A stretch of 64,000 nucleotides of DNA, from NCBI RefSeq assembly GCF_027594825.1, contig NZ_CP088930.1:62001-126000 (forward strand). The letters are read 5' to 3'. Shown piece by piece: positions 35,125-43,945 of the stretch. Positions within the stretch are counted from its first letter, which is position 1. The number at the start of each line of letters is the position of its first letter. Source of the stretch: Serratia liquefaciens. GTDB taxonomy: Bacteria > Pseudomonadota > Gammaproteobacteria > Enterobacterales > Enterobacteriaceae. Below the pieces are notes generated by a model. The model made no database searches. It saw only the letters and a list, made by a program, of their open reading frames with translations, and was not told the origin of the DNA. A program made the position numbers and the translations under genes.

Positions 35125-36132
35125 TTAAGGGTTAAGAGCCTTGATCAGCGCCTGATTGAACCGTTCGGGCTCCTCCATTTGTGGCGCATGACCCAGGCCA
35201 GGGAATTCGATCAGGGTGGCGTGCGGGATCATTTTCGCCACCTGTTTGCCCAGCAGATTATAGTGACCGAGCCTGGCCTTGACCGCAGGTGGAGCGATGT
35301 CGCTGCCGATGGCGGTGGTGTCGGCGGTGCCGATCATCAAAGTGGTCGGCGTTTGCAGATCCTTAAACTCGTAGTACACCGGCTGGGTAAAAATCATGTC
35401 GTAAATCAGCGCCGAATTCCAGGCCACCAGGCGATGACCAGGCCCGTTGTTCAACCCGGCCAGCATATCGACCCAGCGGTCATATTCCGGCTTCCAGCGG
35501 CCAGCATAATAGGTCTGCAGTTCGTATTGTCGAATACCGGCGGCGGAGGTTTTCAATTCACGCTCGAACCACTGATCGACGCTGCGCCACGGCACGCCTT
35601 TGGCTTTCCAGTCTTCCAGCCCAATCGGATTGACCATCACCAGCCGCTCCACCGCCTGCGGGTACATCAGACTGTAGCGGGTTGCCAGCATGCCGCCGGT
35701 AGAATGGCCGACGATCACCGCTTTACCGATTTTCAGGTTATTTAACAGCGCGTGGGTATTGTTCGCCAACTGCTGAAAGCTGTATTGGTAGTGCTGCGGT
35801 TTGGTGGAGCTGCAAAAGCCGATTTGATCGGGCGCGATCACCCGATAACCCGCCTTGCTCAGTGCCTTGATGGTCTCCTGCCAGGTGGCTGCGCAGAAGT
35901 TTTTGCCGTGCATCAGCACCGCAGTACGGCCGTTGGCGTCGCCCTCTGGCGGAACATCCATATAGCCCATACTTAACTGCTGCCCCTGCGAGGGGAAGCT
36001 GAATTGTTGCAGTGGGTAAGGGTAGTGAAAGCCCTGCAGTTCCTGACCGTATTTTGGCGTTTCGGCAGTCACGCTGGCAGAAAAGGCGGCCAGAGCAGCG
36101 GCTAGCGCCACTCGACGGGTCAATCTCAGCAT
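35125..36132 (-). CDS. Exported alpha/beta-hydrolase
   Basis: A 335-residue hydrolase with a Sec signal (RVALAAALAAFSASVTAET). The nucleophile elbow is VGHSTGGMLA near residue 155. An oxyanion-type HGKNF segment comes earlier, and the catalytic His is in PGLGHAPQMEEP near the C-terminus. It resembles periplasmic or extracellular esterases and haloperoxidase-like hydrolases. The substrate is unknown. It is a single gene, convergent with serralysin. Confidence 0.85.
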   Translation of the reverse strand: MLRLTRRVALAAALAAFSASVTAETPKYGQELQGFHYPYPLQQFSFPSQGQQLSMGYMDVPPEGDANGRTAVLMHGKNFCAATWQETIKALSKAGYRVIAPDQIGFCSSTKPQHYQYSFQQLANNTHALLNNLKIGKAVIVGHSTGGMLATRYSLMYPQAVERLVMVNPIGLEDWKAKGVPWRSVDQWFERELKTSAAGIRQYELQTYYAGRWKPEYDRWVDMLAGLNNGPGHRLVAWNSALIYDMIFTQPVYYEFKDLQTPTTLMIGTADTTAIGSDIAPPAVKARLGHYNLLGKQVAKMIPHATLIEFPGLGHAPQMEEPERFNQALIKALNP

Positions 36133-36180
36133 CCTGATGTCCTTATGAAATCGGCAAGAGTCTGAGTATAGCCGTAAAGG

Positions 36181-36210
36181 TCATGCCTCCCCGATGAAAA
36201 GGAGGCATGA
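36181..36210. repeat. Perfect 10-bp inverted repeat
   Basis: TCATGCCTCC and GGAGGCATGA flank a 10-base loop, four bases after the dioxygenase stop. It is probably a minus-strand terminator or an mRNA-stabilising stem, but there is no clear T run. Confidence 0.55.
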
Positions 36211-36214
36211 AACG

Positions 36215-37372
36215 CTAGGCACTGCGCAACTGCTGTTGGCGTTCAAGCTGTTTGTTGAAGTGCGCGGGGGCCCAATCCGCCTGCAGCGCCTGCATCAGCA
36301 ACTGTTGCTGGGTCTGCGGAGCCAGTCCGGCCAGCGGCGGATCGCTGTCCAGATTGGTGGGGAAAGAGTAGCCGTCTGCCGCCGCCGCGACGGTCGCCGC
36401 CAACTCCGCACCCAGCAGCTCTCCTGCTTGATAGCGCCGCAGTAACGCCGGATAGATCTGCTGCAGCAGATGCAAGCGGTTCACGGTTTCCATCGGCTTG
36501 CCGAATGCCGATGAGACCTGCAACAGATTGGCAATGCGCACATGGTCGCGGGTGACATTGTTGCCCGCAGCATGGAACAGCGCCGGGTTAAAGAACAGTG
36601 CGTCTCCCAGCTCCAGCGGCAGCTGTACGGCATGTTGCTGGAAATAGTCGATAAAATCCGGACGTCGCCAGGCCAGGTAGCCGCCAGGATACTGTTGCGA
36701 GAACGGCAGTAATTGAGTTGGGCCGGACTCCAGCGGCATTGCAGAATGCGCTACAGCACCTTGCAACGTCAGATACTGCGATAGCAGTTGCAACGGCAAC
36801 GGAAAACGTTGTACGTCCTGATTTTCCTGAAAGCCCAGATGGTAGTCACGGTGCGGTTGCTGCGCCTTTCCCCCAGGACGCACTACGTTGACCTGCGCCG
36901 TCATTTGATACCAGGGGCCGAGCCAGGCTTCGCTGACCAACGCCAGTACAGGGTTGGCGTAGTAGTCAATAAAGGCGTCGGGATCGTGCTGGGCGGCCTT
37001 TTGCAGCGAATTCCAGATGCGGCCGTTATTGCCGGCGGCAGAAAAGTGATCGCCCGCGTTCCCTCTGGCGGCTTCTTCCTGGAAAATGGCCTCGAAAACC
37101 CGGTTATGGCGCTCTATGATGCTCTTGTCGGGATAGGTGTTTTTAATCACCAGCACGCCGGGGCCGGCGGATAGCGCCCGGTGCAGTTCGCTCAGCACCG
37201 CAGTTTTATCGGTTTGCGCACGCTCAATCAGCGTGCCAGCATGATAAATCAGCACGTTTTTTTGCGCGTCGGCCGCCAGTGGATATTCATTCAATGTGAG
37301 CGACTGCTCACATGTCTGGCCAAAGTCATCAACCGAAAGCCGGTCAGGCTGTAAAAAAAGAGTTTCAGTCAT
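36215..37372 (-). CDS. Phytanoyl-CoA dioxygenase (PhyH) family protein
   Basis: A 385-residue Fe(II)/2-oxoglutarate-dependent oxygenase. The iron ligands appear as HRD in QQPHRDYHLGF near residue 174 and the distal His in NPALFHAAGNN near residue 270. An arginine nearby would bind 2-oxoglutarate. It is coupled to the SDR gene by an 8-base overlap, so the pair probably hydroxylates and then oxidises or reduces one small molecule. The divergent LacI regulator suggests a catabolic inducer. The substrate is not recognisable. Confidence 0.82.
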   Translation of the reverse strand: MTETLFLQPDRLSVDDFGQTCEQSLTLNEYPLAADAQKNVLIYHAGTLIERAQTDKTAVLSELHRALSAGPGVLVIKNTYPDKSIIERHNRVFEAIFQEEAARGNAGDHFSAAGNNGRIWNSLQKAAQHDPDAFIDYYANPVLALVSEAWLGPWYQMTAQVNVVRPGGKAQQPHRDYHLGFQENQDVQRFPLPLQLLSQYLTLQGAVAHSAMPLESGPTQLLPFSQQYPGGYLAWRRPDFIDYFQQHAVQLPLELGDALFFNPALFHAAGNNVTRDHVRIANLLQVSSAFGKPMETVNRLHLLQQIYPALLRRYQAGELLGAELAATVAAAADGYSFPTNLDSDPPLAGLAPQTQQQLLMQALQADWAPAHFNKQLERQQQLRSA

Positions 37373-38216
37373 GATGTGCTCCCGAGTTCAGGCTCAGCGG
37401 GTGGTCCGGTTTGGGTGAACCGCCGTCGCCGCAGCCAATCACCCCCTGATCGAAGTCGACAACCGCGCCGGTCATCATTCCCGACTCCTCAGACAGTAAG
37501 AACGCCACCGCACGCGCCACTTCCCGTGGTTTCAACAAACGCCCAAACGGCTGTTGCCGTTCCGCCTGTGCTAACCAATTCTCATCGGCGTCGTGATACT
37601 GGCGCTGAATTTCATGCTCATGTGGCGTGTCCATCCAACCGATATTCAGGCCGTTTACCCGGATGCGGTTGCGCATGGCGCTAAAGGCGACGTTTTTGGT
37701 CAGGGTGATCAGTGCGCCTTTTGAGGCGGCATAAGGAGCGAGAAACGACTGACCGCCGTGCGCGGTAATGGTAATGATGTTAACGATGGAGCCAGCGACC
37801 TGATGCTTGATCATCACTTTGATGGCTTCCTGCATCAGGAAGAAGGGCGCGCGAATATTGACGGCGAAAATCGCGTCAAACAGCTCTGGCGTGGTATCGA
37901 TTATGGTACCGCGGTCGGACATGCCGGCGCAGTTAACCAACCCATGCAGGGTACCGAAAGCGTTTTCCGCTTCGGCAATGACGTCGTGGCAGGCTGCCGG
38001 GTCGGCAATGTCAGCGGTGACGAATCGGGCATCGCAGCCGGTAGCGCGCAACTTCTCTGCCTGGGCGGCACCCGCTTTCTGATTGCGGCCGCAAAGCATC
38101 AGCCCGGCGGCCCCGCGCTCGGCCAGCAGTTGTGCCACCGCAGCGCCCAGCCCCTGGGTTGCCCCCGTCACCACGTAATAGTTTCCGGAAAACATTGTGT
38201 TTACATTCTCATGCAT
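37365..38216 (-). CDS. Short-chain dehydrogenase/reductase
   Basis: A 283-residue NAD(P)-dependent oxidoreductase. The cofactor motif is VVTGATQGLGAAVAQLL near the N-terminus. NCAGMSD and the catalytic YAASKGALI (Tyr/Lys) follow. MFSGNYYV, seven codons in, is an alternative start. It is first in a two-gene operon with the PhyH dioxygenase and faces the LacI regulator gene across a 140-base region carrying a perfect palindrome. Confidence 0.88.
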   Translation of the reverse strand: MHENVNTMFSGNYYVVTGATQGLGAAVAQLLAERGAAGLMLCGRNQKAGAAQAEKLRATGCDARFVTADIADPAACHDVIAEAENAFGTLHGLVNCAGMSDRGTIIDTTPELFDAIFAVNIRAPFFLMQEAIKVMIKHQVAGSIVNIITITAHGGQSFLAPYAASKGALITLTKNVAFSAMRNRIRVNGLNIGWMDTPHEHEIQRQYHDADENWLAQAERQQPFGRLLKPREVARAVAFLLSEESGMMTGAVVDFDQGVIGCGDGGSPKPDHPLSLNSGAHHD

Positions 38217-38302
38217 TGCGTCAGCCTCAGATAATTTTTGATATTAAAAATCAATGGTTTGTTTTTATCTTCATCTTGCTATTGCTAACCCTAGCATCTA
38301 CA

Positions 38303-38316
38303 TTTTGTTAACAAAA
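38303..38316. promoter_or_regulatory. Candidate LacI-type operator
   Basis: TTTTGTTAACAAAA is a perfect 14-base palindrome between the divergent SDR and LacI-regulator genes. Size and symmetry fit a LacI-family operator, although many such sites have a central CG instead of TTAA. Confidence 0.5.
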
Positions 38317-38356
38317 CCTCACTGAAACCTCAAAAAGACCTCAATTTGGCGGCGGT

Positions 38357-39397
38357 ATGAAATTCTCTATCAAACAAATTGCTGCGCAGGCGGGTGTCAG
38401 CAAGGCAACGGTCGATCGCGCGCTGCATCAGCGCGGCAAGGTGCATCAACAAACGCTGCGGCGCATTGAACAGGCGCTGCAGGATTTGGAGAATCAGCAG
38501 CGCAGCGGGCTTGCCAGCGGCCGTACGCTGCCGATCGACGTGGTGATGCACACGCCGCAGCGTTTCAGTCAGTTGGTTACAGATGCACTGTGTAGCCAGT
38601 TAAGTGCCTTCGTGCCGTTTCGCATTACGCTGCGCTTTCATATTTTTGAACAGATCGGCACCGCTGAACTGCAGCAGGTGCTGGAGCGTTGCCGTAGTCA
38701 GGGCTCCTATGGGTTGATCCTGAAGGTGAGCGATGAGCAATTGCTCAATGACCGCGTCGGTTTGTTACAGCAGCAGGGCATACCGGTGGTGACCATAGTG
38801 ACCGATCTGCCGCAAAGTCGGCGCATCAGCTATATCGGCATGGATAACCGAGCGGCGGGCCGTACGGCAGCTTATCTGATGGCTCGCTGGTTGCCGCCGC
38901 AGCCACAGCGGGTGGCCGTGGTGATCAGCAGCCAGGGTTTTCGCGGCGAAGAAGAAAGAGAGGGGGGATTCCGTCAATGGCTGCGGGAAAGGGCACCGCA
39001 CCTTAGCGTGGTGGACATTAGCGGTGGTCTGGGGGTCCATGCACCGACGCTGGCGCGGGTAACGGAAATGTTGCGCAGCCATCCGGATATTCACGCGGTG
39101 TACAGCGTTGGAGGGGGGAATTCTGCGATTGTCGAAGCGTTCAACCGGCAACAGCGGCCGCTGGCGGCGTTTATCGGCCACGATTTGGATCAGGAAAATC
39201 GCCAACTGCTGGCACAAGAGAGGATTGATGCGGTAATCGACCACGATTTGCAACGGGACGCGCGCAATGCCTTCCAGGCCATTTTGCAATACCACGGGTT
39301 TGTTCCCGGCAATATCGTCACGCACGCCTTTTCAAGGATAAGCGTGGTGACGCCGTTTAATCTCGGGAGGGTCGAAGACCCTTTCGCCGGCGCTTAA
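38357..39397 (+). CDS. LacI-family transcriptional regulator
   Basis: A 346-residue repressor. The LacI helix-turn-helix is at residues 3-25 (SIKQIAAQAGVSKATVDRAL), with hinge helix LRRIEQALQDLE. A periplasmic-binding-protein-like effector domain follows, including ISYIGMDNRAAGRTAAYLM. The DRALHQRGKV variant is typical of regulators of polyol and inositol-type genes. It probably represses the divergent SDR-dioxygenase operon. Confidence 0.9.
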   Translation: MKFSIKQIAAQAGVSKATVDRALHQRGKVHQQTLRRIEQALQDLENQQRSGLASGRTLPIDVVMHTPQRFSQLVTDALCSQLSAFVPFRITLRFHIFEQIGTAELQQVLERCRSQGSYGLILKVSDEQLLNDRVGLLQQQGIPVVTIVTDLPQSRRISYIGMDNRAAGRTAAYLMARWLPPQPQRVAVVISSQGFRGEEEREGGFRQWLRERAPHLSVVDISGGLGVHAPTLARVTEMLRSHPDIHAVYSVGGGNSAIVEAFNRQQRPLAAFIGHDLDQENRQLLAQERIDAVIDHDLQRDARNAFQAILQYHGFVPGNIVTHAFSRISVVTPFNLGRVEDPFAGA

Positions 39398-39452
39398 TGC
39401 AGGAATTGTAGCCACCGGCGAACCGGTGGCAAGGGCGTGCGTAACAAGGTAA

Positions 39453-40622
39453 TTACACCCAACCTTTGGCGCGAAATTCATGCAGCGTTTTAGCGACAAA
39501 CGTCATTTCCTGCGGGGTGCCCAGCGAGATACGACACCAGGCATCAGCCGGTGGGAAAGCGCGGCCAATCAATATGCCGGCTTCCTTCATATGTTGCTGA
39601 TACTCTTTTAGCGGCACGCCGAGCTGGTGAAACACGAAGTTTCCCTCTGAGGGGAGATAGGGGATGTTCAGTGCCTTCAGCGCATCCAGCAGGATTTGGC
39701 GTGACGTATCGTTGCTTTTTTTGCTATAGGCAATAAATGCCCGATCGTCCAGCGAGGCCAGGGCGGCATCGACGCCGCAGAAATTGATTTTCTCGCCGGC
39801 AACGTGGTTCGCCAGGCGGGCGATAATCGCCGGTTGCGCTACTGCATAACCAACGCGCATGCCAGCCATGGCGAAAATTTTCGAAAAGGTTTTCAGCAGG
39901 ATAATGTTATCCGCGCCTTGCTTAAACAACGGGCCGACCGAACGAAAGCGTGGATCGTTGACGAATTCGGCATAGGCCTCGTCGACAATAAACAGGGTAT
40001 TTGGCGGTTTGGTGGCGATCCAGGGTTCGATCAAATCTGCCGGAGTGATAGTGGCGGTGGGGTTATTCGGGTTGACCAGATACACCAGCGAGGGGCCATC
40101 GTAGTTTGCTACCGCTTGTTTTAGCCCGTTGATGTCGAACTGCCATCCGTCGAGCATCGGCACTTTGGTGATTTTCATGCCGGCAATTTTGGCGAAATGC
40201 TCGCCGTCACCATAGGTCAGTTCAGGGATCACCAGTTGGGTATCGAGCGTGGCGTAAGCCTCTACCGCCGCGCGTATCCCTTCGGAGGAACCGGCAGTCA
40301 GGAGAATGGCCGTATCCGGCACCTGATATTGACTGGCCAATTTGTTGCGCAAGGCGATAATTTCATCTTTGGCATAACGGTTGGCTTTCACTACAGCATC
40401 CCGCGCGGCGGCCTGTGCTTTGGGCGACATGCCAAGAGGGTTTTCGTTAAAGTTGATGCGGATTGGATGATCTGCCGTGGGCGTGACGAAAGGCGCTTCT
40501 CCAGGTGCCATGTCCGCCAATGCGCTGCGGTTCAGTCCCACCAGCGCAATACCGCCGGCCAGGGCCCCAGAGAGCTTCAGTAACTGCCTACGTTTCACGT
40601 TTAAGGTATCGCTTTCTTGCAT
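39453..40622 (-). CDS. Tat-exported HisC-like PLP aminotransferase
   Basis: A 389-residue fold-type I aminotransferase of the histidinol-phosphate aminotransferase subgroup. The PLP lysine is in LKTFSKIFAMAGMRVGYA, and substrate/cofactor motifs include NENPLGMS, NPNNPTATI and VDEAYAEF. Residues 1-37 look like a Tat signal (VKRRQLLKLSGALAGG with cleavage near SALA). HisC itself is cytoplasmic, so export is unusual. AAGGAG precedes the ATG at 40622. No his genes are nearby; a role in periplasmic amino-acid or D-amino-acid conversion is possible but unproven. Confidence 0.85.
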   Translation of the reverse strand: MQESDTLNVKRRQLLKLSGALAGGIALVGLNRSALADMAPGEAPFVTPTADHPIRINFNENPLGMSPKAQAAARDAVVKANRYAKDEIIALRNKLASQYQVPDTAILLTAGSSEGIRAAVEAYATLDTQLVIPELTYGDGEHFAKIAGMKITKVPMLDGWQFDINGLKQAVANYDGPSLVYLVNPNNPTATITPADLIEPWIATKPPNTLFIVDEAYAEFVNDPRFRSVGPLFKQGADNIILLKTFSKIFAMAGMRVGYAVAQPAIIARLANHVAGEKINFCGVDAALASLDDRAFIAYSKKSNDTSRQILLDALKALNIPYLPSEGNFVFHQLGVPLKEYQQHMKEAGILIGRAFPPADAWCRISLGTPQEMTFVAKTLHEFRAKGWV

Positions 40623-40715
40623 GTGTTTGTTCTCCTTGTTGATTAAGCTGCGCAGAGAACAAGGCAGAAAACATGCCAACTTTTAATTCATTGATTTTAT
40701 TTAATTAAAATAAAT

Positions 40716-40735
40716 CGGTGCATTATAGTGCACCG
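40716..40735. promoter_or_regulatory. Palindrome overlapping a minus-strand TATAAT
   Basis: CGGTGCA-TTATAG-TGCACCG is a perfect dyad. On the minus strand its centre contains TATAAT, about 95 bases upstream of the aminotransferase ATG. A related partial element, TGCACCATAATGC, lies some 20 bases away. Together they look like an operator over a promoter. The -35 is unclear. Confidence 0.35.
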
Positions 40736-40772
40736 TTGTAGGTCGGGTTACTGCACCATAATGCCCTTTGGG

Positions 40773-41678
40773 TTATGCCACCGGGCGCCGCCATAACCCA
40801 GCAAACCGGCCCGGTTTGGCAAACATCACCAGATTGCCAAGCAGGATCAGGCATAGGCCAATCACCGCATTGGTGTGCCACTGATAGCCTTCATACAGGG
40901 TTGAAATGGTCAGTGCCACCAGGGGAAACAGCAGGGTGCTGTAGGCTGCCGCCCCGGCGCCGATGCGGCCCAGCAGGCTGAAATAGGCCGCAAAGGCAAT
41001 CACCGACCCGAAGATCGCCAGATACAGCAACGAGCCGATATAGCGGCTGCTGAACTCAATCTGGAATGACGCACCCTGGGCCAAAGCAATCAGCGCCATC
41101 AGGATTGCGCCGTAGCTCATGGCGTAGGTATTGGTGGAAAGAATGTCCAGCCCGCGCCGCTGGTGGCGGGAGCTGATCATATTCCCCAAAGAGAAGCCGT
41201 AGGTGCCAAGGGCGCTCAACCCGATGCCTTTCAACAGGTCCGGCGCCATTTGCGTCGCCATCAAATCTTGCCAGAACAGGGCGACAATTCCGGTCAGGCC
41301 CAGCACCGCTGCCGGCAGCAGGTTGGGGCTGGGGCGCTGACGAAAGAAAATAATGCCGTTAACGGCATTGAACAGCACCGCCATCGAGAAAATCACCGAT
41401 TCCAGCCCGCTGCTGATGTAGGCTGCGGCATGGTAAAAACAGTAAAAGTTAAAGCCGAAAACGCAGCAGCCTTGCATGACGCAAAACAGATGGTCGCGGG
41501 GGGCGATACGACGCAGGCGCCGTGCCAACAGGAGAATGACCAACATCAACGCGGCGGAAACCACGAAACGGTAACTGATGGAAACGGGAATGGCCACCGG
41601 GCCTTCCTGTTGCAGGGTAATGGCAATCCAGGTGGTGCCCCAAATCAGCACCACGGCAAGGTACAACAGCACGTTCAT
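40773..41678 (-). CDS. EamA/DMT-family transporter
   Basis: A 301-residue inner-membrane protein with ten hydrophobic segments in two EamA repeats. It opens LLYLAVVLIWGTTWIAITLQ, the usual DMT start, and the second repeat begins GIGLSALGTYGFSLGNMIS. The family exports amino acids and other metabolites. The ATG at 41678 follows GGAG. The divergent AraC regulator gene probably controls it. Confidence 0.88.
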   Translation of the reverse strand: MNVLLYLAVVLIWGTTWIAITLQQEGPVAIPVSISYRFVVSAALMLVILLLARRLRRIAPRDHLFCVMQGCCVFGFNFYCFYHAAAYISSGLESVIFSMAVLFNAVNGIIFFRQRPSPNLLPAAVLGLTGIVALFWQDLMATQMAPDLLKGIGLSALGTYGFSLGNMISSRHQRRGLDILSTNTYAMSYGAILMALIALAQGASFQIEFSSRYIGSLLYLAIFGSVIAFAAYFSLLGRIGAGAAAYSTLLFPLVALTISTLYEGYQWHTNAVIGLCLILLGNLVMFAKPGRFAGLWRRPVA

Positions 41679-41855
41679 AATTAACTCCGGCAAAATGGAT
41701 AGGTTCAGTATCCGCCGCTGTATGCCACCGCGCTTTCAGCGCTTTGCGAGCAATTGCATATTCTTGCGCTTTTTTTGGCAAAAGCGCGTGCTGATGGCTG
41801 GTGTGGCAGTGCGCCACTCTCTACACTGGAAAGATTGAGCAAAGCGGGGTCGGTA

Positions 41856-42725
41856 ATGTCCAGATACAAGGCGTTTGAAACGCTGCGGGAACATAAAGCG
41901 CAGTTGCACGACAGTGTGCGATTAAGCTGCGGGGTGGAACTGGCCGCCTGGTCCAACCGTGACGACCGCATTACTCAGGAAAGCGCGGAGCACCATACTC
42001 TGAGCCTGTATGTCGCTGACGGTTACGAGTGCTATCAAAAAGTGCCCGGAGGGTGGAGAAACGGCGGCGGCCCTGATCGTTTCTGCATTATGCCGCGCCA
42101 GTATGAATCGACCTGGGACGTACGCAGCGATCTGTCTTTCGTCCACCTTTACTGCACCGACAAGCACCTGCGCCAGGTGGCGGAACAAATCTGGGACCGC
42201 AGCCCGGCGTCGATAAATCTGGTGCCTAACGCGTTTGCCGAAGACCCGCAAATCACCTTGCTGTATCGCCAGTTTCTACTCAGTTGCAACTGGCAGGAAC
42301 GGGCCAATCAGCTGTCCATCAGCAGCGCCACCACGTTGCTGATGACCTGTCTGGTTCAGCGCTACAGCGAACTGCAATGGACGCTGCCGCAGGTACGCGG
42401 TGGCCTGGCACCCGCCGTTGCCAAACGGGTGAAGGAGTATATCGAGCAGCATCTGGATCTGCCGCTGGTATTGGCCGATTTGGCCGCGCAGGCGGGGCTG
42501 AGCGAGTTTCACTTCGCCCGCATGTTCAAACATGACACCGGCCTGGCACCGCATCAGTTTGTGATGCGCGCACGGCTACAGCAGGCGGAGCAATTGCTGC
42601 GCCACAGCCAACTGCCGCTGACGCAGATAGCGCTGGAGTGCGGTTTCAGCTCCGCCAGTCATTTCAGCAATCGCTTCAAAGTGGCCTATGGATGTTCCCC
42701 AACGCAGCGGCGTCAGGGACGTTAA
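41856..42725 (+). CDS. AraC-family transcriptional regulator
   Basis: A 289-residue activator. A cupin-like effector domain is followed by two C-terminal helix-turn-helices (ADLAAQAGLSEFHFARMFKH and ITQIALECGFSSASHFSNRF, the latter written from residues LTQIALECGF onward). The ATG at 41856 was chosen because homologues begin near SRYKAFETL. A longer opening would cross the divergent promoter. Targets are likely the EamA exporter and the following VOC gene. Confidence 0.88.
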   Translation: MSRYKAFETLREHKAQLHDSVRLSCGVELAAWSNRDDRITQESAEHHTLSLYVADGYECYQKVPGGWRNGGGPDRFCIMPRQYESTWDVRSDLSFVHLYCTDKHLRQVAEQIWDRSPASINLVPNAFAEDPQITLLYRQFLLSCNWQERANQLSISSATTLLMTCLVQRYSELQWTLPQVRGGLAPAVAKRVKEYIEQHLDLPLVLADLAAQAGLSEFHFARMFKHDTGLAPHQFVMRARLQQAEQLLRHSQLPLTQIALECGFSSASHFSNRFKVAYGCSPTQRRQGR

Positions 42726-42742
42726 CTTCAACAGGAGAGAAC

Positions 42743-43180
42743 ATGGAACAGCAGTTCGCAGGACTTGGCGTGTTGTTTGTCGCCGGATTTGGGCCCATTA
42801 CCCAACAAACAGAGCACAGCAAGGCATTTTACGTCGATGCCCTGGGGTTGCCGTTAAAGCCGATGGAAGGCAATGCCGATTATCTGCTGAGCGAGCACGG
42901 CGCGCTGGAAGGCGTGAAGCACTTTGCTCTCTGGCCGCTGGCGCAGGCCGCGCAGTCGTGTTTCGGCAGCGATCGATGGCCGGCGGACCTGCCGGTGCCG
43001 CAGGCCTGGATGGAGTTTGATGTTGCCGACATGGCAGTGGCTACCCAGGGGCTGATTGACCGTGGCTATCGACTGCTGGTGGCCAATCGCCAAGAGCCGT
43101 GGGGCCAGAGCGTGACCCGGTTGCTCAGCCCAGAAGGGCTGTTGATTGGCGTCACCTTTACCCCCTGGTTGCGCGATTAA
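42743..43180 (+). CDS. VOC-superfamily (glyoxalase/bleomycin-resistance fold) protein
   Basis: A 145-residue single- or two-module VOC protein. It has the family pattern SKAFYVDALGLPLKP, a central QAWMEFDVADM strand, and QEPWGQSVTRLLSPEGLLIGV near the C-terminus. ACAGGAGAG precedes the ATG, 17 bases after the AraC stop. Such small proteins bind or isomerise small molecules or confer drug tolerance. Linkage to AraC and EamA suggests one detoxification unit, which is inference. Confidence 0.82.
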   Translation: MEQQFAGLGVLFVAGFGPITQQTEHSKAFYVDALGLPLKPMEGNADYLLSEHGALEGVKHFALWPLAQAAQSCFGSDRWPADLPVPQAWMEFDVADMAVATQGLIDRGYRLLVANRQEPWGQSVTRLLSPEGLLIGVTFTPWLRD

Positions 43181-43195
43181 TTGCCGCTTGCTGAA

Positions 43196-43226
43196 TACCC
43201 TCTCCGCAGGAGGGGGTAAATATTTT
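43196..43226 (+). terminator. Terminator after the VOC gene
   Basis: TACCCTCTCC and GGAGGGGGTA pair over 10 bp (one G-T) around GCA, followed by a T-rich tract. Confidence 0.8.
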
Positions 43227-43328
43227 TAGAAGACTTTATTATTAGCTTATTCAAATTTTCAATTAATAAGCTCATTGTTCTCGAACTGTTCTTAGATTAA
43301 CTATGGTTATTCCTGTCATTAAGATAAA

Positions 43329-43344
43329 AGTGATGTCTATCACT
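43329..43344. promoter_or_regulatory. CRP-like site upstream of the MoaF-like gene
   Basis: AGTGATGTCTATCACT keeps the GTGA-N6-TCAC core of the CRP consensus. It is about 142 bases upstream of the ATG at 43486, within an AT-rich gap of about 300 bases that otherwise shows only the preceding terminator. Confidence 0.45.
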
Positions 43345-43485
43345 CGTTATTTCCTTTCTTTATTAACTTAGCAAACTCATGGTTGCTGAAACTCTATAAT
43401 TAAATAGAGACAATTCTTATATTCCCCTCTTCACGGTAAAATAATAATGATTCTCGTTTTCAACCAAGGAAAGGGAGAAGGAACT

Positions 43486-43935
43486 ATGGGTAAATTAACA
43501 AGGGTGGGGATGGCGGCGTTAATATCCCTGGGAATGACGATGATATTGCCTACGGCAATGGCGGAGAATATCAATATGCCAAATAAGGAGACAGCGGCTC
43601 AGCGAATTCATTCGCAGTTTATTGCCGTCGGAAAAACCGTGCAGGTCACTTTCGGCGACTTTGCTTTCAAGCTGGATTTTACCGACGACAAAACCATGAC
43701 CTTTACGGGGATTGGCGCGGCCTCACAGGGCGTGACCGACACCGTGCAATATACCGCGGTTGAGATCCGCACCGGGGTTTATATGGTCTACTGGAGCGAA
43801 CCCAAATCCGGCGACAATGTCACCCATGTCGAGGATTTCCAGCGGGGTGAGGTCTATACCAATATCGCCAGTAAGGATGGGACCTTCACCCATCTGAAAG
43901 GGCAATTGAAAATCATAGGTCATTCAGGAAAATAA
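43486..43935 (+). CDS. Exported MoaF-like small protein
   Basis: A 149-residue protein with a Sec signal (VGMAALISLGMTMILPTAMA, cut before ENIN). The mature part reads like the MoaF lipocalin-type domain: FGDFAFKLDFTDDKTMTF, then VYMVYWSEPKSGDNVTHVEDF. MoaF of Klebsiella is tied to the monoamine regulon, but this is only fold-level resemblance. AAGGGAGAAGG precedes the ATG. It is followed after 10 bases by an exported SnoaL-like gene, likely in one operon. Confidence 0.72.
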   Translation: MGKLTRVGMAALISLGMTMILPTAMAENINMPNKETAAQRIHSQFIAVGKTVQVTFGDFAFKLDFTDDKTMTFTGIGAASQGVTDTVQYTAVEIRTGVYMVYWSEPKSGDNVTHVEDFQRGEVYTNIASKDGTFTHLKGQLKIIGHSGK

Positions 43936-43945
43936 AGGAGCCACA

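Noticed and set aside
43329..43344. CRP-like dyad considered as the operator of the VOC gene
   Set aside because: It lies downstream of the VOC terminator and can only serve the following genes.
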